Assembly (NCBI GenBank): GCA_949130485.1 | Contig: OX422185.1 | Location: 3,773,115-3,837,114, forward strand | Reading direction: 5' to 3' | DNA length: 64,000 bases | DNA from: Agelas oroides | Lineage: Eukaryota; Porifera; Demospongiae; Agelasida; Agelasidae | Shown: positions 11,403 to 22,693 of the stretch, in pieces | How the letters are laid out: each line of letters starts with the position of its first letter | How positions within the stretch are numbered: position 1 is the stretch's first letter | The notes under the pieces: generated by a model | Told to the model about the DNA's origin: nothing | What the model saw: only the letters and a program-made list of their open reading frames with translations | The model's database searches: none | Program-made: the position numbers and the translations under genes

Positions 11403-12150
11403 ATGCTCAAGCAAGCTATGAAGCGTAGCAACATTCTTGATCCTCACCAGAAATTTATGAACTTTCTCCTTTCTTACTGCTCCACACCTCAGTCCACAAC
11501 TAACACTACACCAAGTGAGCTGTTTCTTCACCAAAGTCTCAGAACTAGACTAGACCTGTTGAGACCAGAGCTAGGAGTTGCTGTTTCACAGAAACAAGCT
11601 GAGCAGAAGAAGTATCATTATCTTCATTCTCGCAATAGGAACTTCTTCATTGGAGAGAGAGTCCTTGTCTGTAATAATTCCCGTTGGTTACTAGGAACCA
11701 TTGTTGAACAGAGAGGACCACTATCCTACCTAGTGCTGGTGGCCAATGGAGTGGTGTGGAAAAGACATGTGGACCATTGAAAAACTGTTGATAGTCCACA
11801 GGAGGAAGAAGTTACTGTTCCAGAGATTATTGATGAATCTCCAATTGCTTCGCCATTACAATCTTGTCAAGATCCACCAGCTGTTCACTCGAATGAAGGA
11901 GGTACTCTTGTTTCTCCTTCCAATGATTCGGTTCCTGTCATCAAAGATCCGAGACTGCTACGCTGCCAGTTGAAGAGCCTGTTACTGACACTACTCCCTT
12001 ACCTCCTCGACGTTACTCTCAACGCAGACCACCCGAACGATTCCATGAACAATGCATGTGTGTGGATGTGGTTGAGGAAGAGGAAGAGATGTAGTGAATG
12101 GACAGAATGTGAACATAATTGTAGCATTGTCTTGATGAGCCTGGTTTTTG
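11403..12150 (+). pseudogene. Ty3/gypsy integrase C-terminal fragment
   Basis: The frame at 11403-11780 reads MLKQAMKRSN, then TTNTTPSELFLHQSLRTRLD, then SYLVLVANGVVWKRHVDH. This is the typical end of a K02A2.6-like Ty3 integrase (the TPSEL..RTRLD segment and the C-terminal GPLSYLV..RHVDH barrel region). A stop at 11778 is followed in frame by an acidic/Pro/Ser tail, and the RRYSQRRPPERF-type terminus appears in another frame near 12005-12040, so it is broken. The catalytic core, RNase H and reverse transcriptase are absent. It is a different lineage from the element at 44345. Confidence 0.75.
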
Positions 12151-12547
12151 TGAATGCTGTCTGATTACCAGATCATTTTCAGTTGTTCTGTTCACTATCT
12201 TTTGGCTGTGCTATTCCTATATAAGAGCACTTAATGTTCTGTATAATGAATCAACCTGTTTACTATGCCGTGACTGGTTATTGTGAACTGTCCAGACACT
12301 ACACATGCCTGCTCAATACATTTTTATAGCTCACTGCAGTAGACCAGACAAACATACGTACAGCAACAAGGCATGTCTGCTCAATACATTTATAGCTCAA
12401 TGCAGTGTGTGTGAGCATCACTAGGCAAACTATACAGAAATGCAAATAAATATGGTCAGTTTCAGGGATGAAATTGTTAGTAATAAGTGACTGTTACATA
12501 GAAATCACAAACGTACCTAGACTATTTTAAGAACACTTACTCCAAAA

Positions 12548-12960
12548 TAGAAACAAACATCAGATAATGTTCATATCAAATGGAACTGTTTGATACCCAT
12601 TTAGTCTAGTTTGGTGAAATATTGTCTGTTTCAGGGATGAGTAATAAGTGACCGTTCCGTGTAAGTGGTGAAGTGGTGTTGTGAGGCTGATTTCGGGTGA
12701 CGGTGATGACCTTCTAGATGCAGTTATAACACTTATTGGTACATACTTTACCTTTAATATACAATACCACAAACAGCTGTACATATCTGCTGTGCATTTA
12801 TATTATTATCAGGCTAGTACCCCCAGTTGTTATGTGTTTACTTTCATTTATTAATGGACTACAGTAAGACTTTTATCATTTTTATGTATACAGTAAAGTT
12901 AATGTACATTCAGTACTTATGTCTTCATCCACTCTTTATAATTATAAGCATAGTGTGAAT
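12548..12960. repeat. Direct repeat, copy 2
   Basis: Partner of 10948-11395, sharing ATCAAATGGAACTGTT, ATTGTCTGTTTCAGGGATGA and GTACCCCCAGTTGT. It may be an old element or a duplication that brackets the retroelement fragment. Confidence 0.7.
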
Positions 12961-12974
12961 GTTATATCTGTATA

Positions 12975-13378
12975 AAAAATCTTTGAAATGGAAAAAGTGA
13001 GACATTCCATACAATGTTATACAGGTGATAAGCTAGCACCCTCATGTAACACCTTGTAAAGCATGCAATAGAGCACCTGTGATGCAGTGCCTAAAATTTG
13101 AGAAATTTATCACTGCATGCCCATTTCATTCAAGTGGAAAGAAAATAATATCTGGAGTCATAGTTGCTTGCCAATGTTTTGGGAAATTGCAATTAGGACA
13201 AATTATCCTTATTAAATTTTGCCAAAACATCGGGCATGCAGTGATAAATTTCTCAAATTTTAGGCACTGCATCACTGGTGCTCCATTGCATGCTTTACAA
13301 GGTGTTACATGAAGGTGCTAGCTTATCACCTGTATAACATTGTATGGAATGTCTCACTTTTTCCATTTCAAAGATTTT
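12975..13378. mobile_element. Foldback element with about 145-bp arms
   Basis: The left arm from AAAATCTTTGAAATGG through GCATGC (about 12978-13120) is almost perfectly inverted at about 13232-13376. The loop contains a second, shorter inverted pair around CCAATGTTTTGGGAAATT and TTTGCCAAAACATCGG. No coding sequence and no convincing target duplication. Confidence 0.8.
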
Positions 13379-13487
13379 GATATTCTAACAGTATGCAAGT
13401 GACACAAAAATAAAGTAAACTTGATTGATTGAATTTCATTAGCTCCCACAGCTCACATTCCGATAGCGGGAATGCTAGATGTCCATA

Positions 13488-13496
13488 ATATAAAAG
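13488..13496 (+). promoter_or_regulatory. TATA box of the vWA gene
   Basis: ATATAAAAG lies 105-113 bp upstream of the signal-peptide ATG at 13601, leaving a plausible transcription start near 13520. This favours the ATG at 13601 over the in-frame upstream ATG at 13472. Confidence 0.5.
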
Positions 13497-13600
13497 CTCG
13501 GCGGTATTGTAGCAAGGCTATATCGCAACAGCTACAACTTCGCAGTGCTACTAAACCCGTTGTCCCATCAGCGTCCGTTGTTGTGTATGACGCTTGCAAG

Positions 13601-15390
13601 ATGAAGACGATAGTGCTACTATTTACTGCAACGCTGTTCGTCGTCTGCAGCGCACTGTTTCCAACCGTCGGAGGTCAGCAGTCAAGCGAGCTTTGTACGA
13701 CTCTTGCGTATCCCCAGGATGCACCTGCTGCATACGTGCACCTGTGCTATACCCCAGGAAAAGGTATTACACGCATCTTTAATTTTGTAACCATTCCTGA
13801 CATTTACTAGTGTATAGTCAGTGTGCTCGCCGTGCAAGCGTAACCTTCTTTCACGAGCCGGATTTGCACGCGGCAGTCTGTTATCAGTATTGCATATACT
13901 TTTTTCCTTTCTGCTCGACTGCTATTGCAGGTACTTGCATCGTGGCATACCTTCCAAGATGTTTACCCTCCAACATGCAGAACGCAACTGCAATGAATGT
14001 GACACTTCGCAGTGGGCAGCACGTGATTCTATTCTCATACGAACCTCGTAAGTATATATAACCGTATTATATATATAACTATACTAATGGCGCGCGAGAG
14101 TACCACGCAAGACATTGTATCGCTACCAAAGCTATAGCTATGCGCCTAACATAGTTCCCGATCAGACTGCTATTTGTTTCTCAGTTTGTTTTTATGCGGC
14201 TACTATTTGAGGGCGGTGTCTGCTTGAGGGAGCCTTTGTAAAGCTAGGAGATATCAAAGACGCCCCGTAGTTACGCGGAGCCATTACACCGTTGGGTAGA
14301 CCAAAGGGTAGCTAAACACTATTTCTCGGTAGCTAGCCACAGTCAAGTCGTACGTAGAACACAAACAGAGCTAGCCGTAGGTCGGTGACTGTCGTCGGCA
14401 AATAATTGTACACGTATTCGTGTACCCCACATACTATCCGCGGATTGAGGGCAGCGGTCGCTCACGGTTCCAGGTTGTGTGGCTACTATTTGAGGGCGGC
14501 GACTATTCAAGGGCGGCGACTATTCAAGGGCGGCGTCTGATAGAGATAATATGGTATCTTATCCGAGTATCTTCGCGGGTATCTGAAGTAGGACAGAGGG
14601 TGCCCATTATAATATGACTTGTACATAATATGTGGCAGTCCCGTGTCTTCGATTTCTACACAGGACTGCCACATAATTATGCATTTAGTGTGCCATGCAG
14701 TATACAAGTTATATAGTAGCTATGTGTACCTTTGATCCACCCATGCAACATGCATGGCTAGCTGGCTATGTAGTCACTATGGATAATTCACTATATTGGC
14801 TCTGACCTGCCAATCAACTTTCATATGTAAATCCCTTTTCTTGCAAATTGGCATAGCTACAATTTTACATGAAAATTGCAATTAGTGTAACAATAGGTAA
14901 ATCTATTAATAAAATTTCCTTGTATTCTGTCAACAGGTATATGCTACTACAGTGAAGTGGCTGACTGCCAATGCAGCTTCAATCCTTGCGATTGTACCCC
15001 CCCTCCAGACACTTCCCAGAATATGACAACGACAGAACCAAGTACATATTGGATAACTACTAGGCGGATATTTTTTTGTGCATGCATGGGGAGAGCCTGA
15101 GTGGGTAGCTGCTTGTTAAGCTGAGAATTACACAGACAGTGTACTATAAAGTAATAGCCAAAGGCAATTCTCAGATATACTGCTATGGCTACACAAGCAT
15201 TGGCTTTCTCCTCAAATAGTGTTGTTTTAATAAAAAGCATATACACTTCTAGTTTAGTTGCGGTTAGTTTTTAGATTCTGAAAAATAATTTTGGTTGAGT
15301 TTAGTTTGAAGCTCCAGTTTTAACAGTTAGTTATAGTTAAATCTCCAACACCCTTAGCTACTACAAGGTATTTACTTCCAGCAAGCAAAC

Positions 15391-15447
<57 letters not shown>

Positions 15448-16351
15448 CATGTGCATGCAGTTCCAATAGTGTGTATCTTGCCCAGGCTCTCCCCAACTAA
15501 AGCAACATTCTAGGTTGTATAGTAAGCATGAAGACCTCTCCTATGGGGGACTGAGATATAGTGAATGATGCAAGAACTAAGGTTGATGAGGTAGCTAGTA
15601 CTATCAGTGAGGCATTTTGTCACATGACATTTTCCTGCCCACAAATGAACAAGTTAAGGACCATCAGTCGTTGAATTGTCCAGTTTGTATGTACTTGAAT
15701 CTTTGTTTCTTTATCCCTCCTATAGCTACATTATCCCAATGCGTTCCAGGAGTAGATCTATTCTTTGTCATTGATTCAACTGGCACTTTGGGGGTGAATG
15801 GGCATGCAACAATGAGGGAATGGGCAGCCAATCTTGTTGATAAACTTGCCATTGGTACAAACGAAGATGAAAGTTTGGATGGATTGACTAGAGTTGAAGT
15901 AATCCAGTTCTGGGGAGAAGGCGCACTAATATCACATCCAATGAGTAAAACTAGTGTTGATATTAAGCTGGGTGAATACATCAACAAAACTGATTTAAAG
16001 CAGCAAATTAGAAACCTTATGTACCGAGCCGGCCTAAGTACCATCATTCCACATGGTCTTAGAAGGTTATATAAGGAAATTGGAAACAACACGCAAAGGA
16101 CGACATACGCTCTTGTGTTAACAGATGGAATTGATGATAGTATATCACCAACTGCTCTTGAAGAAGAAGCCAATAAATTGAAAGAAAGACAAAATGTCCA
16201 TGTTTTTGCAATTGGATTTGGTAACAATAGAAATAACGCAAACTTGGCTAAAATAGCATCAGAGCAAGACAATGTCATCGCCTCGGATAACCTTGATGGA
16301 GCTCTTAATGAAACTTATGATAGAGTGATCACATCAGTTTGCCCCAGCTAG
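13601..16351 (+). CDS. Secreted von Willebrand factor A-domain protein (4 exons)
   Basis: Reconstructed by eye as exons 13601-13763, 13931-14047, 14937-15041 and 15726-16351 (1011 nt, 336 aa). Every junction has GT-AG splice sites and every intron is phase 1. Residues 1-24 form a signal peptide (MKTIVLLFTATLFVV core). Residues 32-134 are Cys-rich with a short Pro/Thr linker. From about 138 to 335 lies a vWA domain starting VDLFFVIDSTGT, a MIDAS-like DxTxT variant of the usual DxSxS, with LTDG as the later metal-site loop. vWA domains usually bind metal-dependent protein ligands in the extracellular matrix, so an adhesion or matrix role is likely but inferred. Intron 2 carries element-like GGGCGGCGACTATTCAA repeats (about 14495-14535) and intron 3 a CA microsatellite. 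A good donor (CCTG|GTGAGT) lies just after the stop, so a 3'-UTR intron or alternative end is possible. Confidence 0.78.
14195..14545. repeat. GGGCGGCGACTATTCAA repeats in vWA intron 2
   Basis: CTACTATTTGAGGGCGG occurs near 14201 and 14483, followed by direct repeats of GACTATTCAAGGGCGGC (14507-14540). It looks like the ends of a decayed TIR element. A separate short hairpin (TATGTGGCAGTCC / GGACTGCCACATA) lies at about 14628-14675. Confidence 0.5.
15391..15443. repeat. (CA)n microsatellite
   Basis: About 26 uninterrupted CA units in intron 3 of the vWA gene. Confidence 0.9.
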
Positions 16352-17630
16352 ACTTCCAACACCTGGTGAGTGTGACTGGTACATTACTAAATGTGTATAG
16401 AGGAAAGATAGTTTATAGCACACTAGTATAGTTTATACAATACACAAATATAGTTTACTATTACTACATGTAATAGCACAATTTACAGTGGAATTTGGGA
16501 TTAATAGCACTTGTAATGCCCTTACTCATGCTATTAATCCCAACTACCACAGCCTACATTAACACGCTCCTCATTTTTTTCCAGTGCCTGCAATTCCGAT
16601 TAATTGAATTTTAACACAAGGCAACAAAGAAAAAAATGTTTGATACACCAGAGTATGTACTCCACTATATGGTTCACCTGAGACACAGCCATAAAATTGA
16701 GGGTAAACAGTCTGGTGAATTTATGCTTTGAGCATAGTATAAGTGACGTGTCGCCTACGCTTTACACAGCATCAGATAATTATGCATGCATAATATCTTT
16801 TATTGCAGAGTTACATGAACAAGGATCCTGGAACATGAACTACTAAATTGAAACATACTTGTCAGAGAACAACATGGATGATTTCTGCCTCACATATGCA
16901 CACGTTACAGAACATCGGTCACTAGCTACCCTTATCAATAGGACAATTTGCATAAGTAGTACCCATACTTTTTGTAGTACACCATTTGCAGCTGAGTGTT
17001 GTAGCATTTGAAAATGAACATTTGTAAAGCATTCATATATTATGTGCCTAGTTATGCTTTGTATAGGAACCTAACAGTGAAATTTCACCGTTAAGTTCCT
17101 ATAATTATACAAAGGATCGAACTTAAATGCAATGCACAAACTAATCATTTCAAATCAAATTTGAATTGAAATGATAGGTTTTTGCACTGAAAATGATGGA
17201 TGGATGAGAGTATGAGAGAATTTTGCATCATATTTTATGGAGACTATCTGCTCTTGAACACTTGTACCATTCTTTAGTGTTCTGTATTGTGATCACCGCC
17301 TCATGTAAATGAAACAGTCGGAACATTTTGTAGCTAGCTACCTTAGCCTTCCTTTGATAGACAATGTAGCTATTGTGGTGGGGTTTGCAACTCATAACTC
17401 CAACAACAGTGGGTGACTAATTTATAATGTCATCAGAAACAGTTTTTGACATGCAAGAGAATTATTTTCAACCACTTTTATTAGTGGTATCTTAGCATCT
17501 GGGTCCTGTATATATAAACGAAATTTCTATAGCCAACTAAGGCTGCTGACACTTTGAGTGCTTGGGTGTTTGCCATCATCAGGGCAAAAGTGAAGTTTAA
17601 CGTAAGGACCTATATATACTGAGTAATGCA
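16352..17630. other. No gene; two short inverted repeats
   Basis: An inverted pair GGGATTAATAGCA / TGCTATTAATCCC lies at about 16498-16553, and a palindrome GTATAGGAACCTAACAGTG / CACCGTTAAGTTCCTATAA at about 17062-17108. Otherwise AT-rich sequence with nothing recognisable. Confidence 0.5.
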
Positions 17631-18610
17631 TACACCACCCTTTATGCATTCAATCAAGATGTCAGCAAAAGGTGCATTAAATTGGTCACAGAGAACGCTC
17701 TTTTCATTCACAGAAATTGAAAACTGACACATTTATCTAGATAGATGGAGAAGAATATGACTGACTTAAGTTGCAGATACCATATATAGGTATTAACCAC
17801 AACTCAGATAACATGCATAACTCACTAATTTCTATGCCAAGGGTGGTGAAGTGGGTAGCCCCCCTGTCTTGAATTGAATTTCGCATTGTGGAGGATATGC
17901 AAAATGAAATGATGGTGGTGCTCAGTATTTTTTACACAGTACACATCTAGCTCTGTCAACTCTAGTTGCAGTCCTTAATCACCAGCATACTACATGATGA
18001 ATGAAAACAATATAATTTGTACAGAAGTACTACACAGAGACAGGTAACCTTTATCTAAAATCTACATTTTTTGTGTGTGGTGTTAATGCACCACATTGTT
18101 TTGACACTCACATCACCACCCCAAAGCCTTGAACCATGCAGATGCATCATGAAGACTTAGGAATGCACGAGACACAATGATACATTGTTACAGTAAACCA
18201 CACAGCAGCTGTCGAAGGGAATAGTAGTAAGTAGTCACTACATACCAATATGATTATGTTTGTGGTGTATAGCTAATAGTAGTTATACTTATTTGGCAAC
18301 CATGCACTAACCATTGACAACCACTCTGTTGTATAGCCCAGCCTGGTGAGGTTTCACTAAATTCCATATCATGGACCTTCATTACCACGGCCTGCCATGA
18401 TCCATGTTCATTCTTATAGTGAATGGTGGATGGGAGAATGCAGCAAGGATACTGAATGCACTATAAGTGCAGTGTTACAGTACTCTGTATGCATAATAAA
18501 CCATATATGATATAATGCAGTATGTATAATAAACTCTTCAAGGTGATGCATGGCTTGCACCTTGTAGTGGGTTCTGCTTCACATTCCACAATGTAGTACA
18601 TAGCTACACC

Positions 18611-19011
18611 TAGCCTCGTTCCCAGGCCGTTCCCGGCTCCAGTTTTGATCGCTTGCAGTATAAAAACGGAGGGGAAGGCCTGGGAGAAAGAGTCACGTGC
18701 GTGACGTCAGGTAGACGTGAGGGGGGGCGGTGCCTGATCGTTGTAATTCACAAACTTTGCGTTGATCAGCCTCGAGTCTACCATACAACGAGCTGTATTG
18801 ACGCTGTCTTTCGAATGTTACAGTCTCAAGTTCTTGGACAAGATATTACAAGAAGGACCTCGAGATTCTTCGTCGGGCACCGCCCCCCCTCACGTCTACC
18901 CTCACGTCTACCTGACGTCACGCACGTGACTCTTTCTCCCAGGCCTTCCCCTCCGTTTTTATACTGCAAGCGATCAAAACTGGAGCCGGGAACGGCCTGG
19001 GAACGAGGCTA
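18611..19011. mobile_element. TAGCC-type palindromic MITE, 401 bp, 9-bp target duplication
   Basis: Ends TAGCCTCGTTCCCAGGCC / GGCCTGGGAACGAGGCTA, with arms close to 190 bp containing a stretch of CACGTGCGTGACGTCAG type and CGTCTACC repeats. Perfect 9-bp duplication AGCTACACC (18602-18610 and 19012-19020). Unit B at about 25860 lacks the element. The same subfamily with a further nested insert is at 42863-43658. Confidence 0.9.
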
Positions 19012-19129
19012 AGCTACACCTATATCAACAGTTATCATGTAAAGCTGTTAGCCATTATACAATAGTTAAAACTGTGTCACATTGTGACAATGTAGCTTTA
19101 TAGCTACATGGGCATTATTAACATGCATA

Positions 19130-19993
19130 TTAAAAGAGTTTAATGTATTCCATGGCTTTCGTTATCTCTTTGGCAGTGAACATGGGAAAGTATTTCTTCA
19201 CCGTTGTCACCATTTCTTCTCGTGTTTGCATTTTTGTAACCACAAGTTTCTGCTCATCATTTTCAAGCATGAGTGAGTCATTTTTGATGGCGATTAGTTT
19301 GAGGTCTTTGTACACGACCGCATGGAAGGTGTTAAGAAAGGGAGAATTTTTTCCTGGTATTGTATACGCGACATTCATTGAGTGTTCAAAGTATGAAAGG
19401 TCTCTTGGTATGAGTTCAAACTCAAAGATCCGTCTCCAACCATCAATGATGCACTCACCGCCTGGAATTGTGGGAGTATGTTCCCCTTTCCGATGCAAGC
19501 GAAGGATTTGGCTACTTCTTTTCATAAACTTGTACTCCAGGTAGGAGTGATTGTAGATTGGAGACTCAACCTCAAAGTCAAGAGAAATTGCCTCAAACGT
19601 TGGAAAGGCACTATTATCAACAATGTGATGACTTCCAGGAGATGACAGATCTCGAACAATTGTCGTAATGTGGTTGTTGGAGAAACCAAATATATTACAT
19701 GCAGCAAAATATGCATCATAGCCCAATCCTTCAAGAAGATACTTCATGAAGAGGCACTGTGAGTAGCAGAGACCACCAAACCCTCCCATCACACTGTCTT
19801 TAGACTCTTCCCAGGTTGGTACATGTCTGTCGGCTTCAGCTTCACAGAGAAGATGAATATTCTGAAAAGGTACAGAGAGAAAGGCCTTGACAATTTCATT
19901 GAGGAAAAGTGCCCTGTTTTCTCTCAGCTTACTCAGCGGAGAGCTGAGATTCAGGACATCTTCAACAAAATTAACCGCGTCCTGCTGCTGCAT
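19130..19993 (-). CDS. Arylamine N-acetyltransferase-like protein, copy A
   Basis: Intact intronless frame of 287 aa, close to the roughly 290 aa of animal NATs, which also have intronless coding regions. NATs move acetyl from acetyl-CoA to arylamine, arylhydroxylamine or hydrazine acceptors through a Cys-His-Asp triad in the cytosol. Here the candidates are Cys76 in GGFGGLCYSQC, His108 in NNHITTIV and Asp126 in HHIVDNSAF, in the right order and with spacing close to that of vertebrate NATs. VPFQNIHL near 41-48 matches the family P-x-E/Q-N-L block. The Arg of the usual RGG motif is Phe72. The ATG at 19993 is shared by all copies. By my count it differs from copy B at about 23 residues. The acceptor is not inferable. 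Confidence 0.85.
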   Translation of the reverse strand: MQQQDAVNFVEDVLNLSSPLSKLRENRALFLNEIVKAFLSVPFQNIHLLCEAEADRHVPTWEESKDSVMGGFGGLCYSQCLFMKYLLEGLGYDAYFAACNIFGFSNNHITTIVRDLSSPGSHHIVDNSAFPTFEAISLDFEVESPIYNHSYLEYKFMKRSSQILRLHRKGEHTPTIPGGECIIDGWRRIFEFELIPRDLSYFEHSMNVAYTIPGKNSPFLNTFHAVVYKDLKLIAIKNDSLMLENDEQKLVVTKMQTREEMVTTVKKYFPMFTAKEITKAMEYIKLF

Positions 19994-20019
19994 CGCTTAT
20001 ATAGCTCGTTGATCTTATT

Positions 20020-21125
20020 ACTTGGCGACAACTTGAATCTAAGTTCAACGTCTGCGTTCCCGAACCGGTTGGATGGCGTTGCCAAACGGTATAGTCTATT
20101 AAAGTTCACCCGGTTTGAAACGGTTTCCGGTTACGTCACTATAATAACTACTTATAATCCGTCGCGCACCTTGGTATTTACTTGGGGTTCGCTTTTTTCA
20201 CAGCTGTTCATGTTGCATTACGTCATCATTACGTCTTCTGTTGAATATTCATAAGTAATTCGAGTAAAGGGCCTGGTATCCACTGTTTGCGCATGCGCTT
20301 AATTTCCCGACATTCCGGGAATTCCGGATAATACCGTGATACCTCCGTGTGCCGTGACGTCAGGTACGTCTATTTTGCCGTATATTTAATCGTACACTGC
20401 CGACAATGGCTATTTGTGTGCAAGGCCTGGATTCTGCCGTGTTGTATGCCTTCCTGCGACTTCGAGGCGAAGCGACTGCGCTAACACACGAAAAGAAAGC
20501 TTCTATGAAGCGTTTACGCTGGCTGCTTATGGGTTTTGGCAAGTTATACGAAGTTATAGCTTACATTTGTGGTGTGAAGATGGTCCTACGTTGACAGCGC
20601 AGTTCAAGCCGATAAGCACTGGGGTCAGAAGGCCTGGGCAAAGGGCTAGGAGAGCAACGCTCACCTCTTTGGCGATATAATCCAGATATATGACCGTCAT
20701 AGTTCATAACCACATGATATTGACCATCATTTGACAACGGCACCCATGCTCAATTTCACGTGAGCTTTACCCACTAATTAAGCGTATGCGATATGCGCGA
20801 ACAGTGGATACCAGGCCCTTTTCTCCGATTTTTCGAACGGGCCTGGGAACGAGGCTAGGCGGTGCAGTGCAGGCATTCAACAGCAGTGCCTCGTAGCCGA
20901 ATGGTTAGGGCTTAGTGTTACAGTTAGGGTTAGGGTTAGGGCTAGGGCCAGGGAATGGAATCCTTTCCTTTTTTTCCTTTGTCTGTAAATGTGGTAGACA
21001 TCATTTGTTGTGCTCTCCTGGCCTGCATTGTCGATGTCAAACGTCATATGACGTCATCGGGCATGAAGCGCAGTGAGAACAAAGTGGATCCCTTATTATA
21101 ATCCGTCGCGCTGCCGTAAGTTAAA
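20020..21125. mobile_element. Nested TIR elements upstream of NAT copy A
   Basis: A left end TTCGCTTTTTTCACAGCTG near 20189 matches the element at 43235. Its right end (AAGTGGATCCC) lies near 21104, and TTATAATCCGTCGCGC repeats outside both ends. Inside, a second hairpin (20266-20821) starts AAAGGGCCTGGTATCCACTG and ends with its reverse complement. Several ORFs across this region are by-products. Boundaries are approximate. Confidence 0.6.
20885..20970 (+). repeat. tRNA(Ser)-like/SINE-like block with TTAGGG repeats
   Basis: GTAGCCGAATGGTTAGGGC resembles the A-box arm of a serine-type tRNA, and GGGAATGGAATCC is a weak B-box match. Between them lie TTAGGG hexamers (about 20920-20940). A related block (TTGGCTAAATGGTTAAGGG then TTAGGG repeats) is at 43410-43460. 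It does not fold as a normal tRNA and is called only a tRNA-like repeat. Confidence 0.35.
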
Positions 21126-21179
21126 TACATTAGACCATACAGCATGATGGACGTCTGAAGCGACTCATTGGCTAAATGG

Positions 21180-21800
21180 TTAAGAGTTAAAGATTTGGAG
21201 CTATCAGCCCGTGAAGTTAACCATATTTTGTGGTTTTGGTGCGCATGGATAACTTTGTGCAATCATATCTCCTGAACCCTACGACCTATGGACATGACGC
21301 TTGTACAGTTTGATGCAGCAAAGATTGAAGTTTATTATAACTAACTATCTTTATAAGAGTATGTAAAAGTATTGAGACATCCCCATCATATATGGAGCTG
21401 TGAGCCCATGAAATAAACCATTTTTCATGATTTTGGTGCACACGGGCAAATTTGTGTGACTGTATCTCTTGAACCCTTCCCTCTACAGACACGAAACTTG
21501 TACCACTAGATATGGCAAAGATTGAGGTTTATAAAACATGTTCAAGCATAGTGACAACCCCATTGCAATTGGAGCTGTGAGTCCTTGAACTAAACCATGT
21601 TTCATGGTTCTGTACACATTGGTAATTTTGTGTGACCATATCTCCTGAACCCTACAACTTATGGACATGGAACTTGTACTGTAGGACACAGCAAGCAATT
21701 TGGATTTGTATGCCTCTGAACATCCATGCCTTCAATACACTGAATTGCATTTGTTTCAGGAACGCTGTAATAAGCTAATAAGTTTCTATGAGTGGACGCA
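21180..21800. repeat. Second copy of the 178-bp-unit repeat
   Basis: Matches 727-1380 (GTGAAGTTAACCAT, CATATCTCCTGAACCCTAC, GCAAAGATTGA blocks) in the same orientation. The final third is in the opposite orientation to its counterpart near the window start. Confidence 0.75.
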
Positions 21801-21992
21801 GCAATGTGCCAAAGTTAAACATAACCCCAAGCATTTTCACGTGATTGATTTCAATTTCTGAAGTCATTTAACTGTATTGAATTCTTGTCATCCAATTTAT
21901 ATCTAATTGCATACATCAGTTAAATTATTGCGACTTATTCTAGCCAGACTTAACAGGCCCACTAGATTCAGATGTGATTTTATGTGATTGCC

Positions 21993-22684
21993 TAGTCTCG
22001 TACCCAGACCCCCCTCCAAAGTAGTCTCGTCCCCAGACACCAAATTTTTTGCGTGTGCCCTGCGGCCTTGTCGAAAAATAGGGTCTGGACACGTTCACTG
22101 GTAAAACTGGGGCGTAATCATACCAGCGTATCGGCATGTTGTCGCACCAATCAGATTGCTCAGGTAAAGTAAATTGCGTTATGTGTCATCACAAATAGCC
22201 AGCTTGCAAATTTTTTGGCGCCAAAGCAAACGCTGCCGGTAGCTGATAATGTAATTAACACCTACAATTACCCAATTTACTGACCGCCGTATGTAAACTT
22301 GCCCCAGTTTTCGTAGTGAAAGTGTCCAGACCCTATTTTTCGACGAATCCGCAGGGCGCGCGTGAAAAATTTGGTCCGGGGACGAGACTACCTCCAAAGA
22401 GGAAAGGAGGGTCTGGCGAATATAGTACAGCCTCACACCATGGGCTAGCGTTGCTATGGATTCTGCTTCAGCAAATTGGAGGTGTGCTAAGTAGGTCTGT
22501 AAAAATGTGATGAGTAAAGCTAAGTGGTTTGTGGTAAGGAAGCCCAGTACAGGTGAGAAAATGGCCACATCAGCCAATCAGATTGTGCCACCGAAATTCC
22601 TTGGAGGTACAAAAATGTTGTAGTATATTCACCAGACCCACTTTTCCTCTTGGAGTGTTGAAGGGGGGTCTGGGTACGAGACTA
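21993..22684. mobile_element. TAGTC-type hairpin element, 9-bp target duplication
   Basis: Starts TAGTCTCGTACCCAGACC and ends with its reverse complement GGTCTGGGTACGAGACTA. Perfect 9-bp duplication GTGATTGCC (21984-21992 and 22685-22693). It contains the nested element 22022-22390. The termini are a variant of the TAGCC family. Confidence 0.88.
22022..22390. mobile_element. Nested TAGTC-type element, 9-bp target duplication
   Basis: Ends TAGTCTCGTCCCCAGAC and CGGGGACGAGACTA. Arms also share AAAAATAGGGTCTGGACAC and its complement. Perfect duplication CCTCCAAAG (22013-22021 and 22391-22399) lies inside the outer element, so it inserted later. Confidence 0.88.
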
Positions 22685-22693
22685 GTGATTGCC

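Larger units (their letters stand above)
10635..12424. mobile_element. TIR-bounded segment containing a Ty3 fragment
   Basis: TAGTGATGCTCACACACAC near 10635, with GTATTGAGCAGACATG further in, is inverted at the right end (TCTGCTCAATAC.., GTGTGTGTGAGCATCACTA, ending about 12424). The arms are about 60 bp. A third copy of the GCTCAATACATTT block sits at 12308-12340. No clear target duplication was seen, so the boundaries are approximate. Confidence 0.45.

Noticed and set aside
12186-12303. A solo LTR downstream of the Ty3 integrase fragment
   Set aside because: TG...CA ends and a TATATAAG motif are present, but there is no second copy, primer site or duplication to confirm it.
15664-16278. 204-codon antisense frame under the vWA exon
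   Set aside because: It is the shadow of the strongly coding sense exon, with no recognisable product.
20885-20970. A functional tRNA-Ser gene
   Set aside because: Only the A-box arm matches well. The anticodon arm and acceptor stem cannot be formed, and TTAGGG repeats replace the middle.
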